A stretch of 37,301 nt of DNA from a virus (IMGVR_UViG_3300021963_004492:1-37301); one strand, 5' to 3'. Shown: positions 12,908-20,979, counted from the first letter of the stretch. Translations and numbers: made by a program. The notes: generated by a model not told the origin, from the sequence alone.

Positions 12908-13701
12908 GTTAGAATCTCATTCTCTTCAAAGTATCTATCTTCTAATCTAGTTACAGGAATGACATTACCAGCTGTTGAAGTCAGAAACATAGCATCGATG
13001 TATTGTAGTTCAGTATGTGGGATAATCGTGTATGTGAATTTGATATTGTTGGAATCACAAACCTTCTTCACCTGATCCATCACTGTGCCCTGTAAACGAT
13101 TGTATGCTGGTGCAATAATTTCACCATCTTTAATCACAGCGACGTTAAATCCTGGACCTTCTGACAAACAACCATTTCGATTCAAAAGAACTGCAGTATC
13201 AAATCCACGTTCAATGGCTTGCCACTGCGCCAGCGACAAGTCTTGCCATGAAAAGTTTTTCATCTTCTGGTCGAACGAGTCATTTCTAAACACACCCTTA
13301 GCAACACATACAGTAGCACTGTTGGTAGAATTGAAACCGAAGTATGGCTTAGCATACGCCATAAACCTACCAGAGCATTTGTCAAGCGCACGAGGGTTAC
13401 CAGTTGTTGGAATACCACGTGTCGAGCACAACCAGAGTAAAAGATCTTTAGTCGGCGATCGTTTAACAAGACTAACACATAACGCTTCAAGTTCATCGAT
13501 AGGTGGGCAGTTTAGTCGCCACCCATCACAACTCGATTGGAATCGTGTTAGGTGCGCTTCAAAGTTTTGGATAATCCCATCTTTAACTGAGATAACATCA
13601 TATGTTGCATCAGAATGAATAAAGCCAAGATCAAGAATAGAAACATTCAAATCTTTAACTGTGCAGTGAACACCATCTGAGTAAGCAGGATAGTCAAGCA
13701 T
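12886..13701 (-). CDS. Class IV aminotransferase (BCAT/D-amino-acid transaminase type, 271 aa)
   Basis: PLP enzyme of fold type IV. The Schiff-base lysine is probably K148 (MKNFSWQDLSLAQ) and the conserved glutamate E181 (LSEGPGFNV). The start of the fold (DLGFIHSDATYDVISVKDG) and the end motif FLTSTAGNVIPVT match branched-chain or D-amino-acid transaminases more than PabC lyases. It could transfer an amino group to a small keto acid. Overlaps both neighbours (8 bases with the hydrolase before it, 22 with the one after), implying joint translation and a shared pathway. Confidence 0.85.
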   Translation of the reverse strand: MLDYPAYSDGVHCTVKDLNVSILDLGFIHSDATYDVISVKDGIIQNFEAHLTRFQSSCDGWRLNCPPIDELEALCVSLVKRSPTKDLLLWLCSTRGIPTTGNPRALDKCSGRFMAYAKPYFGFNSTNSATVCVAKGVFRNDSFDQKMKNFSWQDLSLAQWQAIERGFDTAVLLNRNGCLSEGPGFNVAVIKDGEIIAPAYNRLQGTVMDQVKKVCDSNNIKFTYTIIPHTELQYIDAMFLTSTAGNVIPVTRLEDRYFEENEILTWLKNAI

Positions 13702-14320
13702 TCATAAACTCCATTATGGTATCAAAGGCATTAAGTCTGGATGGTTCAATCATTACGTAGTGAGAAGAATCTGGTATAACCGAAGTAGTTTTGTTTGGAA
13801 TGTTCATAAAAACATTTCTAGGATTATCTAGATTGTTTTTAGAATACCCATATTCAGAAAACAAAAATAATGTTTTTTGTTTAACTGGTTTGAGTAGTGA
13901 GAAATCTAGCGTCTTAGTGATAACAGCATTCTTGTTTTTAATATCATCATCGAAGAATTTATTCGCAGTATCTACATCTTCAATATACTTCTTCTGAGTA
14001 TGATCAACTATTGCATCTGGGTCTACTAGAATCAACCCTTTGGCGTTTTCGTTTAAACATGCAACAGCAGGAAAACAACCAAAACTATATCCCATGATGT
14101 AATCGACTTTAAAGTTCTTACACTGGTCAACCACTTCAGGGAAGGTATCATTTATATCATAATCAACAGAATAGGTTTCAACTCCAGCGGAGTTTAGTAA
14201 GTTCTGAAAATTGTTATCAACGAATGATGAGGCGAACATGGTTTTGTGTTTCCATGTCGCACCCATAAAATACAGAAGGCTAAACTTACGGTTGCTGGGA
14301 AGTTTGTGATGTATTTGCAC
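13694..14320 (-). CDS. Small alpha/beta-hydrolase-like protein (208 aa)
   Basis: Nucleophile elbow G-Y-S79-F-G, acid candidate D98/D100 region or later, base H187 (DSSHYVMIEP). LLYFMGATW near residue 15 resembles the first core strand and oxyanion loop. The lid domain is reduced, so the protein is shorter than typical hydrolases. The start is probably GTG at 14320, inside the DsbA-like gene; the next ATG (about 14266) would cut into the first strand. First gene of the coupled hydrolase-aminotransferase-hydrolase cassette. Confidence 0.72.
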   Translation of the reverse strand: MQIHHKLPSNRKFSLLYFMGATWKHKTMFASSFVDNNFQNLLNSAGVETYSVDYDINDTFPEVVDQCKNFKVDYIMGYSFGCFPAVACLNENAKGLILVDPDAIVDHTQKKYIEDVDTANKFFDDDIKNKNAVITKTLDFSLLKPVKQKTLFLFSEYGYSKNNLDNPRNVFMNIPNKTTSVIPDSSHYVMIEPSRLNAFDTIMEFMNA

Positions 14321-14564
14321 GAGTCACTTCTTCATACATCTCTACAAATTCTTCATGCTCTGCAGCTACCTGAGACATGCTCTGCTTGTGATAAACGATC
14401 GCCATCTTCTTAACAACTTTCTTTGAGATTTGAAAGTTATCAGAAACATCCTTAACGATGTCTTTAATCAAGTCACGTTCAGCTTCAGTACGTGTCATCG
14501 ATGCACTGATCTCACGAATAGCAGCAAAGATTTTCTTGCGATCTTCAGGAGATGAGATACTCAT
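14286..14564 (-). CDS. dsbA: DsbA-like double-stranded DNA-binding protein (92 aa)
   Basis: Resembles T4 DsbA, a small helical DNA-binding protein reported to act at late promoters. Visible: ERDLIKDIVKDVSDNFQISKKVVKKMAIVYHKQ followed by an acidic segment EEFVEMYEEV, the same order as in T4. Length (92) matches T4's 89. This is not the thiol oxidoreductase of the same name. Coupled by ATGA to the small membrane protein upstream. Confidence 0.8.
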   Translation of the reverse strand: MSISSPEDRKKIFAAIREISASMTRTEAERDLIKDIVKDVSDNFQISKKVVKKMAIVYHKQSMSQVAAEHEEFVEMYEEVTRANTSQTSQQP

Positions 14565-14749
14565 TTACGGCTCCCGAAACTAAATGCGCTACCACCAACT
14601 GCACCACTGAGGATGATTGATGCCATCCAAGTATCAAGAGTTACTGGGATTGCGAGCACAGGGAACAGTGTGTTCAAAGACCAAATAATCGCAATAGGCA
14701 TTACGATGATAAGAAGCACAACGAGTGCGATAATAGCTAAAACTTTCAT
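14561..14749 (-). CDS. Small membrane protein (62 aa)
   Basis: Two hydrophobic segments (about residues 3-24 and 40-56) around a short hydrophilic turn, with a GGSAFSFGSRK tail. Similar two-segment proteins are common between early genes of T4-like marine phages. It could sit in the inner membrane. ATGA overlaps on both sides tie it to the SH3-like gene and dsbA. Function unknown. Confidence 0.78.
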   Translation of the reverse strand: MKVLAIIALVVLLIIVMPIAIIWSLNTLFPVLAIPVTLDTWMASIILSGAVGGSAFSFGSRK

Positions 14750-15042
14750 AGTGTAAACTCCACTTTAATTACTGAATCCCAACGGAATGATCTCCATTCA
14801 CTTTTCTCTGTATCAAAGACTCGAACTGCGGATCCAGCAGACGTGCTAGCTGCGCCTTCGGTTTTTGGTTGCTTGTCTTTAGGGATGAGATTTTCGACAA
14901 GGGTGCAACGCATTGCTCTTTCACTACCATCTTTCTTGGTAAAAGTAATGCACAGATCTTTGATTTTGTCATCGTGGAGAACTCCAAGTGTCCAGGTTTT
15001 AAATTCTTCAAACTCTTTATCGGTTTTGAATACTGTTTGCAA
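14746..15042 (-). CDS. SH3-barrel-like phage protein (DUF2693-type, 98 aa)
   Basis: Short protein with a KDLCITFTKKDGSERAMRCTL strand pair and a C-terminal RVFDTEKSEWRSFRWDSV strand pair, as in phage Sm/SH3-like barrel proteins (DUF2693/WYL_2, from memory). Possibly binds nucleic acid. The start codon is TTG, supported by AAGGAG spaced six bases from it; no in-frame ATG occurs nearby. Overlaps the preceding gene by 26 bases and the next by four. Confidence 0.78.
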   Translation of the reverse strand: MQTVFKTDKEFEEFKTWTLGVLHDDKIKDLCITFTKKDGSERAMRCTLVENLIPKDKQPKTEGAASTSAGSAVRVFDTEKSEWRSFRWDSVIKVEFTL

Positions 15043-15217
15043 TTTTCACTCCTTCATAATAATCAACTAATGGTTTCCAAAAAGCAAGAAATTCTTCTTG
15101 CGATGCATAAAGTTCTTTCTTGACTTTATGACCAGCAACATCAGATTCAATCAACGTCTGAATGTAACCTTTCGGTACTGGGATTTCTTTAACACTCAGA
15201 GTATGAGGATAATCCAT
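15017..15217 (-). CDS. Small unknown protein (66 aa)
   Basis: No recognised family. Soluble, with IPVPKGYIQTLIESDVAGHKVKK then EEFLAFWKPLVDYYEGVKIA, suggesting a helical C-terminal half. AAAGGA lies about 8 bases before the ATG. It overlaps the genes on both sides, typical of a packed early phage operon. Confidence 0.7.
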   Translation of the reverse strand: MDYPHTLSVKEIPVPKGYIQTLIESDVAGHKVKKELYASQEEFLAFWKPLVDYYEGVKIANSIQNR

Positions 15218-15356
15218 ATGTGTTTCCTTTGTGCTTAGGTTTACGAATGTACTTCACCTTAGACTCCTCAGTGCGTAGACGGTACTTCGGTGTCCTCAAA
15301 TCCTTGGCTACAAGGTTTCTTGGCTTAGGTAAATTATACACTAGTTTCGTATTCAT
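15189..15356 (-). CDS. Small basic protein (55 aa)
   Basis: Basic peptide with PRNLVAKDLRTPKYRLR and a KYIRKPKHK motif, similar to short proteins of marine T4-like phages (DUF7230-like, from memory). The start at 15356 is chosen because its ATG lies one base after the stop of the preceding small gene; an upstream in-frame start would overlap that gene widely. Probably binds nucleic acid or ribosomes, by inference from charge alone. Confidence 0.72.
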   Translation of the reverse strand: MNTKLVYNLPKPRNLVAKDLRTPKYRLRTEESKVKYIRKPKHKGNTYGLSSYSEC

Positions 15357-15357
15357 G

Positions 15358-15534
15358 TCAATCTTCTTTTGAGCCTTTTGCTCTTGCATTTGCAATCTTT
15401 GCACGTTCAGCTGACCATTCAGCATGGATCATCTGTCGTTTAAAGATGTTACGTTCTTCTTGGTCTTTGAATGGCAGAAGAGCCAGCAAAGTTTTCGTTC
15501 TTTTAGAGAGACGAAAGTTTTTATCTGTTTTCAT
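15358..15534 (-). CDS. Small basic helical protein (58 aa)
   Basis: Short gene with a good ribosome site (AAAGGA then ATAT then ATG). Sequence begins MKTDKNFRLSKRTKTLL and continues through DQEERNIFKRQM and HAEWSAERAKIAN. It is the first gene after the promoter at 15603-15631 and after a TAAATAA element, so it heads an operon that can be read early and perhaps late. Similar short Lys/Arg-rich helical proteins occur at operon starts in related phages. Function unknown. Confidence 0.75.
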   Translation of the reverse strand: MKTDKNFRLSKRTKTLLALLPFKDQEERNIFKRQMIHAEWSAERAKIANARAKGSKED

Positions 15535-15562
15535 ATATTCCTTTAAAATGAGATTAGGTTGC

Positions 15563-15569
15563 TTATTTA
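15563..15569 (-). promoter_or_regulatory. T4-late-like TAAATAA element
   Basis: TAAATAA on the minus strand, about 30 bases before the 58-aa gene. Resembles the core of T4-type late promoters (TATAAATA). Lies just downstream of the sigma70-like promoter. Confidence 0.5.
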
Positions 15570-15602
15570 GCTAATACAAATCTAATCAACCCTAACACTG
15601 TT

Positions 15603-15631
15603 AGTATACCCTAAAGTCAAATAAAAGTAAA
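15603..15631 (-). promoter_or_regulatory. Sigma70-like promoter of the small-gene operon
   Basis: -35 TTTACT (15626-15631), 17-bp spacer, -10 TATACT (15603-15608), with AGGG before the -10. Confidence 0.8.
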
Positions 15632-15644
15632 GTATTGCAAACAA

Positions 15645-15668
15645 AAAACCCTACCGAAGTAGGGTTTT
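15645..15668 (-). terminator. Rho-independent terminator with UUCG loop
   Basis: Perfect 10-bp stem (15645-15654 with 15659-15668). On the minus strand the loop is UUCG closed by C-G, an exceptionally stable tetraloop, and the stem is followed by U residues. It ends the transcript of the DUF4337-like gene; the next promoter starts 14 bases downstream. Confidence 0.88.
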
Positions 15669-15689
15669 GCAATAAGTCTGGTAAGAAAC

Positions 15690-16232
15690 TCAGATAGGTA
15701 ACCACAACCAGATAGCTTGGGACATTAACAATGCTGCAAATCCACCAACACCAATACTTGCGTTGTAAAGTTTATTGTTAACTGCAAGAATAGAAGCAGT
15801 CAACAAAACAACTGCAATTTGAAATAGAGAACCAGCGTAAGTATACCATGGGCTACGTTGTTTGGCAACTGATCTCTCAGCTTCTAAACCTTTAGCCTTC
15901 GCCAACAACTCTTTCTTGCCTTCACCAGTTGCTGGATCAGACTCGTAGCGATCAATCTTCTTTTGCAATGCTTCAGCCTTCTTAGTATCTTTAGCACGAA
16001 CAGCATCGTCATATGCCATCTCAGCTAAAGTACCTTTGATAGACTTAGCTTGATAGAATGCGTATGTGTTATTCGCATCAATCGTGTTATTCAATACCTT
16101 ACTAGAATTGCTACCACCCATATAAGTATTAATGGCCAATAGAGCAGCCAATACGGTAATAACCCACCCTGCTTTGTCTTTGATGAGGGCTTCTCTTTCG
16201 CTTCTACTAAGAGGCTTCTTTTCTTCTGTCAT
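15690..16232 (-). CDS. DUF4337-like membrane protein (180 aa)
   Basis: One N-terminal hydrophobic segment (about residues 21-37), then NTYAFYQAKSIKGTLAEMAYDDAV, a charged helical region, and two C-terminal hydrophobic segments. The FYQAKS-I motif and layout match DUF4337 proteins of bacteria and phages, whose function is unknown. The start at 16232 is chosen because AAGGAGT lies about 7 bases before this ATG; an upstream in-frame start lacks a site. Confidence 0.8.
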   Translation of the reverse strand: MTEEKKPLSRSEREALIKDKAGWVITVLAALLAINTYMGGSNSSKVLNNTIDANNTYAFYQAKSIKGTLAEMAYDDAVRAKDTKKAEALQKKIDRYESDPATGEGKKELLAKAKGLEAERSVAKQRSPWYTYAGSLFQIAVVLLTASILAVNNKLYNASIGVGGFAALLMSQAIWLWLPI

Positions 16233-16257
16233 GATTTTACTCCTTATGCTCAATTCA

Positions 16258-16264
16258 TTATTTA
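16258..16264 (-). promoter_or_regulatory. T4-late-like TAAATAA element
   Basis: TAAATAA overlapping the stop codon of the coiled-coil gene and about 25 bases before the DUF4337-like start. Confidence 0.5.
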
Positions 16265-16842
16265 GCTAATGGGTTATCCAATGCTTTCTGAATCTTAATA
16301 TCAACTGTTCGCTCGATACTCTTTAAGTGAGCATCTGTTTCACGAGATAGCTGCTTCATATTGTTATCAACTTCTTTAGTAGAAGCTCTTACTTCAGAAC
16401 GAACTGCTGTCATTTCTTGGCGAACTGCTTGAATAGACTGGTCAGTCTCACGTGATGCTTGCTTTTGGCTGCGCTCTACGCTCTCAGCAACACCCTCAAC
16501 ACGACGGATATCATTCTTCAAATCGTTCTTAATATCTTGAGTATACTGAACTGCTTTCTCAGAGTTCTGCATAGTGATTTCCATCTTCTTGTTCAACTCA
16601 GACAAGTCTGGAGCCACATATTCAGCGATACGCTTCTTCATAGACTGGTAGTCTTTGTAAACTTCGAAAGCACCATAAAGACCACCCAGAGTGGATGATA
16701 CGATAGTGAACGCAACCATCAACTTAGCAGGTGTAAACTCATACCCACCGATGCTGATAACTGTATCCTTGCTAGCGTACTTCTTCATCGCTGCTTCTGC
16801 TTCGTCAATCTTAGCGTTGACGTCTTTAATTTCTTGTGCCAT
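16258..16842 (-). CDS. Membrane-anchored coiled-coil protein (194 aa)
   Basis: A short helical N terminus, a single hydrophobic segment (about residues 40-60, LMVAFTIVSSTLGGLYGAF), then roughly 110 residues of heptad-rich helix (SELNKKMEITMQNSEKAVQ onward). Probably a bitopic protein with a long rod. The start at 16842 is two bases after the stop of the 740-aa gene and has AAGGAG eight bases upstream; a longer frame reaching 16899 would overlap that gene. Function unknown; perhaps virion or envelope associated. Confidence 0.8.
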   Translation of the reverse strand: MAQEIKDVNAKIDEAEAAMKKYASKDTVISIGGYEFTPAKLMVAFTIVSSTLGGLYGAFEVYKDYQSMKKRIAEYVAPDLSELNKKMEITMQNSEKAVQYTQDIKNDLKNDIRRVEGVAESVERSQKQASRETDQSIQAVRQEMTAVRSEVRASTKEVDNNMKQLSRETDAHLKSIERTVDIKIQKALDNPLAK

Positions 16843-16843
16843 T

Positions 16844-19066
16844 TCATTTCTCCTTGTATTGTGAATCGACCATTTCATTGTGTAGTCTATCAGTACCACT
16901 GAACATTCTTAGAGTAGCACGATTTTCAATATTTTTCTGATTGTTGTAAACTGTAAATGGTCTGTAACCATTTCCATCAGGTAAAGTTGCCTTACCATAA
17001 ACATCAAATCCTGGAGTGAATCCCATTGCTTGGATGACTACGTTCTGCATCTGTTTCTGAGATTCCATGTCAGCGACTTTACCCATCTCGTTGGCAAGAT
17101 TCTTACCTCTTTCTACAGCCTCTGCTCTTGCAGCAGCTTGTCTTCTCTCAACTAATGCTTCACGATTAGTTTGTTGTGATGGCTTAGAATCACCACCTTG
17201 TGGTGCTTGTGCCATCTGTGTGCCACCTGCAGGACCATCTTCTTTTCTTGCTGGTCGTTCACCTGATGGTTCTTCCTTCTTTTCTGCTCTCTGCTCTTGT
17301 TTTCTTCCACCCTCACCCTGCGCTTGTTGTGGACCAGCAGTTGGAGGTGGTGGAGGTGCTAATTGAACTGGTGCTGCTGGCGCAGCTGAACTGTTCGCTG
17401 TAGTAGTCGTTGGTGTAATTGCTTTATCAACATTAGTATCACCTGTTTTAGAAACACCAGTTGAAACTGTACCATCCGTACTTACTGTTGTGCTTGCTGT
17501 ATTTGTTGCAACAACTGTATTCGTTGGATCACTTGCTTTAATAGCTGCTGTACTTGATAATGATCCATTAACTGCAGTTGATACTGTAGAGTCTGACGAA
17601 ATTGGAGTTAGATACTTGATAGCATAAGCAGTGGCATATCCCTCACACTTTGTTGAGTATAGAGAGTCTTTAATACACTGCGCATTTAAATACGCCTGTT
17701 CATATCCAGCACATGTAGTGCTGTATAGAGGGTTGACGGAGCACTGGTATGTTAAATATGCAGCAGCGTATCCTGGGCATGTAGGATCGTACAACACGTT
17801 AGCAGTACATTGTTGTGTTTTGAATGCTTCTGCATATCCTGGGCAGTCAGTTGCAGAAAGTGGGTTGGCAGTACATTGTTGTAGTTTATACGCAGCAGCG
17901 TAACCAGAACAAGATGTTGATGAAAGCGGATTGACTACGCATGGGTCTGGTGTATATTGCCAGTTACTCCACTGATTGAATACAGCACCAGTTCCATTCA
18001 CCTGATCAACCATAGCAAATCCACCCATGTTTGACAACAACTGTGTTGTTGGAAACAAATATGTAAAGTTGGTCGACCCACTAGTATTTTGATCAGTGTG
18101 AGAGTGAACCTTAGAATATAAAATGTTTGAATTTATATCTGTAACAGCAACACCCACATCAATAGATGAAGGATCCCACTTAGAACATCCAAGAGTACCA
18201 TCTGTATTTTGTCCAGCAACTGAACACCATGTTCCACCTAAAACATAATCATAACCATACTTAAATCCATGGATCTTAACACCAGAACCAGAAAGACCAA
18301 GTGCTTGATTGATAGCGTAACTTGTTGCTAGTATATTTTGAGATGTTAGAATATCAGTGAAACCTGCACAAGCAGAAGAGTACAATGGATTATTAGTACA
18401 TTGTTGTGTTAGATAAGCAGCAGCATAACCTGGACAACTTGGACTTGATAGAGGGTTTGATGAGCATTGATCGAATGTATAGTTTAGAGTTATTGATGGA
18501 TCTTTAACTTGTGGACCATAGTAACCTGCCCAAAAACGCTGATCTTTGCCTGTGAAACTTAAAGAGAAGTTCGCAATACTTGCTACGGCTAAACCACTGG
18601 TACCAAAGTTCTCTGTTCCACTAATCTTAGTCCAATCAGTAGTTGTGCCGAGAGTCCAAGTTTTATTGTGAAGAGAAGAACCATCAACACCAGCAAAGTT
18701 TACTGCAGCTGATAGAGTTCCATTGTATGGGTTTTGATTTAAATATTCCCAAGCATAATTATACCCAAGGATAGTCATACCACTATTTTGAAGTGCTTGA
18801 CTAAATGCGTAAGTATATGCAGCAGTTTTTGTTTGATATCCAAAGTAGAGTGTATTGGTAGTAGAGTTATATCCAGGGGTACTACCACCAGAAACACCAC
18901 CACCAGTTCCACTATACGATGTCGTTCCTGTCCAACCACCTTGTTGATTGTTTATGTTAACAAGGTTTGGAGAAACCATAGTTCCCGTTACGTTTACTTG
19001 TGCAGTAACGTGGCTGGATAGAAATCCTGCCATTAAAACAGCAGCAAGAAACTTGACTAACTTCAT
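16844..19066 (-). CDS. Exported repeat protein with seven Cys-rich GYA repeats (740 aa)
   Basis: Signal peptide at residues 1-22 (VKFLAAVLMAGFLSSHVTAQ). Two related beta-rich domains follow: about 75-185 (GMTILGYNYAWEYL) and 245-370 (GVKIHGFKYGYDYV). Each is followed by repeats of the form QC-x3-PL-x4-C-x-GYA-x-AY: two copies near 200-235 and five near 376-485. Then come a Ser/Thr-rich stretch, a Pro-rich and charged linker (about 580-660) and a C-terminal domain ending near FDVYGKATLPDGNGYRPF. The paired cysteines suggest disulfides formed in the periplasm. No known family recognised; related proteins seem to occur in aquatic phages. Low-complexity regions probably make it flexible. Confidence 0.82.
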   Translation of the reverse strand: MKLVKFLAAVLMAGFLSSHVTAQVNVTGTMVSPNLVNINNQQGGWTGTTSYSGTGGGVSGGSTPGYNSTTNTLYFGYQTKTAAYTYAFSQALQNSGMTILGYNYAWEYLNQNPYNGTLSAAVNFAGVDGSSLHNKTWTLGTTTDWTKISGTENFGTSGLAVASIANFSLSFTGKDQRFWAGYYGPQVKDPSITLNYTFDQCSSNPLSSPSCPGYAAAYLTQQCTNNPLYSSACAGFTDILTSQNILATSYAINQALGLSGSGVKIHGFKYGYDYVLGGTWCSVAGQNTDGTLGCSKWDPSSIDVGVAVTDINSNILYSKVHSHTDQNTSGSTNFTYLFPTTQLLSNMGGFAMVDQVNGTGAVFNQWSNWQYTPDPCVVNPLSSTSCSGYAAAYKLQQCTANPLSATDCPGYAEAFKTQQCTANVLYDPTCPGYAAAYLTYQCSVNPLYSTTCAGYEQAYLNAQCIKDSLYSTKCEGYATAYAIKYLTPISSDSTVSTAVNGSLSSTAAIKASDPTNTVVATNTASTTVSTDGTVSTGVSKTGDTNVDKAITPTTTTANSSAAPAAPVQLAPPPPPTAGPQQAQGEGGRKQEQRAEKKEEPSGERPARKEDGPAGGTQMAQAPQGGDSKPSQQTNREALVERRQAAARAEAVERGKNLANEMGKVADMESQKQMQNVVIQAMGFTPGFDVYGKATLPDGNGYRPFTVYNNQKNIENRATLRMFSGTDRLHNEMVDSQYKEK

Positions 19067-19069
19067 GGG

Positions 19070-19546
19070 TTAGTCCTTGCTCTTAACTTTCTGTGGGATT
19101 CTTTCTGGATTTGCTGACCAAATTTCTTTGGCTTGCTCACCGATCTTGCCATCGACTGGACATGGAGTTCCAGCATTCATCATGGCAGTGAAGACACGTT
19201 CGTCTTGACACATGATAGCAACTGCAGCAACTTTCATACCCATATCATAGACGCCACGAGCGAGTTTTAGTCGTTCGCAGTTTTTATCTGTCATGGTTCC
19301 ACCCATGGAGATACCTAAGATTTGAGTTTGAACTGCACCTGATGCAGCAACTGCACAAACATCTGAATTGATGACTGTGATTGCTGGTGCTACTGCTGTT
19401 GGTGGTGGGGAGTGGACAGTTGTTACACTGGTTGAGTTCGAATCAGTAGTGCTTTTAGAAGTCGAGTCAGTAACGATTGTTTGTGCAATCGCAATAGATG
19501 TAGTCATGACAAAAAGCACCGCTGTGTAAGCGATGTTTTTGATCAT
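19070..19546 (-). CDS. Exported conserved phage protein (158 aa)
   Basis: Signal peptide (residues 1-21, VLFVMTTSIAIAQ), a Ser/Thr-rich spacer, then a conserved domain: SPPPTAVAPAITVINSDVC, AVQTQILGISMGG, DKNCERLKLARGVYDMGMK, VAAVAIMCQDERVF and NAGTPCP. The cysteines probably form disulfides. I recall similar proteins in aquatic T4-like phages, always of unknown function. The stop lies four bases before the 740-aa start, so both exported proteins are made together. Confidence 0.8.
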   Translation of the reverse strand: MIKNIAYTAVLFVMTTSIAIAQTIVTDSTSKSTTDSNSTSVTTVHSPPPTAVAPAITVINSDVCAVAASGAVQTQILGISMGGTMTDKNCERLKLARGVYDMGMKVAAVAIMCQDERVFTAMMNAGTPCPVDGKIGEQAKEIWSANPERIPQKVKSKD

Positions 19547-19586
19547 CTTGTTTACCCTTATGTGAGTTGGTTAATCAACTATAAAC

Positions 19587-19592
19587 TATTTA
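19587..19592 (-). promoter_or_regulatory. T4-late-like TAAATA element
   Basis: TAAATA overlapping the stop of the upstream membrane-protein gene, about 40 bases before the 158-aa exported protein gene. Confidence 0.45.
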
Positions 19593-20714
19593 GGTCTTGT
19601 AAAACTCTACAGATATTGTATCGGTTACGTTCACTTCGGTATTATCTAAACTAATTAGTTTTTTAGTGTTTGCATGTTCATGCACTTCAACTAGTGGAGT
19701 CATCTCAGGTTCTTCTTGTGGGTGGAAGAACTCTTTAATTATTTGTTTAGACTCTTCAGGAATTTGTTGGATCGGGTCTATTTTTTTAAAAAATACATCA
19801 GACCACTTATCAGTCGGTTTATCTTCAGTTAACCACTTAGGAACCCAATCAATAGGTTTAGGTTCTTCTGATTCTATTTCTGCTAGTTCTTCGGCTGTTG
19901 GTTTTTCACCAACGTCTGCTACGTATACAGGAACAGTATCATGTAGTAGTTCTTCTTCGATAACTCCATCTTCTTTCTTCATTTGCCAGTTTGCTGCCAT
20001 TAACAACAATACTGCCAATGGATCAAATACCATAACAATAAGAATGATAACCCAACGAACTGACTTCTCTAGGATATCAGCATCTGGGTTATCACCATAA
20101 ATTAACGCTGCGATGTACTTGATCGGTCCGACTTCGGCTTCGACTTTGCGGACTTCGCTGGCGATGGGCGCTCTTTCTTCGTTGAGTTTGGCGATCTTGG
20201 TTTGCGCTGCACCGATTTCGTTGAGGATTCTGGCTCTGTCTTTTTGCTGTCCTCTACGGATGGCAATGGCTCGCTCTGCACCACCTGCGTCGGTTGTTCT
20301 TGCGATGGTTTGATCCACTTGAGCATCGAGTTGAGTAAGTTCTTTACGGCTTGCATTTACATTCTCCTTTTCGGTTTTAATTTTTTCATCAATTAATGCT
20401 AACTTAGATGCTATGTCACCAGTTGGCACTGCTTGATCTAAGTGTGCTTTACTTAGATATCCAAAGATACCCATTGATGTTAACATCATAAGGATAACTA
20501 AAGCTGTTGTGAAGTAGGTCTTCATCAACAAAGGCACTTCTTTCCAACTTCTGTATAGCCATGAAGCGACAACGAGTTTAGATGCTTCTAGTAACGACCC
20601 CATAATAAAGATGGGTATGACTGCAGCTGCGAAGATCGCAACCAGACCCATAATTGAATAATAGGCTGCACAGGCTGATAATGCCAGCGCAGTTACTAGG
20701 AGAAGATATTTCAT
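19590..20714 (-). CDS. Multi-pass membrane protein with coiled coil (374 aa)
   Basis: Three hydrophobic segments near the N terminus (about residues 2-20, 22-45 and 66-85), a long helical region (about 100-200, KLALIDEKIKTEKENVNASRKEL onward), a fourth segment (about 218-240, VIILIVMVFDPLAVLLLMAA) and an acidic soluble tail. The layout resembles membrane proteins of marine T4-like phages with no assigned role. The start at 20714 is chosen for its ATGA overlap with the preceding stop. Confidence 0.78.
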   Translation of the reverse strand: MKYLLLVTALALSACAAYYSIMGLVAIFAAAVIPIFIMGSLLEASKLVVASWLYRSWKEVPLLMKTYFTTALVILMMLTSMGIFGYLSKAHLDQAVPTGDIASKLALIDEKIKTEKENVNASRKELTQLDAQVDQTIARTTDAGGAERAIAIRRGQQKDRARILNEIGAAQTKIAKLNEERAPIASEVRKVEAEVGPIKYIAALIYGDNPDADILEKSVRWVIILIVMVFDPLAVLLLMAANWQMKKEDGVIEEELLHDTVPVYVADVGEKPTAEELAEIESEEPKPIDWVPKWLTEDKPTDKWSDVFFKKIDPIQQIPEESKQIIKEFFHPQEEPEMTPLVEVHEHANTKKLISLDNTEVNVTDTISVEFYKT

Positions 20715-20971
20715 TCGTATTGTTCGGAAATGTCTGTAATTGAGTTCACGTTGTTCTGAGTGACCCAACTAAACCAAGTTTCATTATATTGAGGGTAATG
20801 TGTGTTGTTACCACCAACCAACTTATAGCCATTAATTTCTCGTTCAGCAGTTGTTTGAACATCTTCAACGAATGGCTTTAATCCGACTGGATTTAATCCG
20901 ACTAATACTGTTCTTTCCACACCAGTATTAGATACAGTTTTGTAAACTTTCCAGCAAGTAACTTCTTTCAT
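20711..20971 (-). CDS. Unknown small protein (86 aa)
   Basis: Not recognised. Predicted beta-rich, with VTCWKVYKTV, TVLVGLNPVGLKPF and a C-terminal ETWFSWVTQNN. AAGG precedes the ATG by about six bases. Coupled by ATGA to the membrane protein downstream. Confidence 0.68.
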   Translation of the reverse strand: MKEVTCWKVYKTVSNTGVERTVLVGLNPVGLKPFVEDVQTTAEREINGYKLVGGNNTHYPQYNETWFSWVTQNNVNSITDISEQYE

Positions 20972-20979
20972 AATAGCCT

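Noticed and set aside
17067-17366. Plus-strand frames inside the 740-aa gene (also 17631-17903)
   Set aside because: Antisense shadows of the repetitive, Pro-rich coding sequence, without ribosome sites.
20102-20356. Alternative minus-strand frame of 84 codons
   Set aside because: Lies within the coiled-coil part of the 374-aa membrane protein in another frame; composition reflects the Lys/Glu-rich parent.
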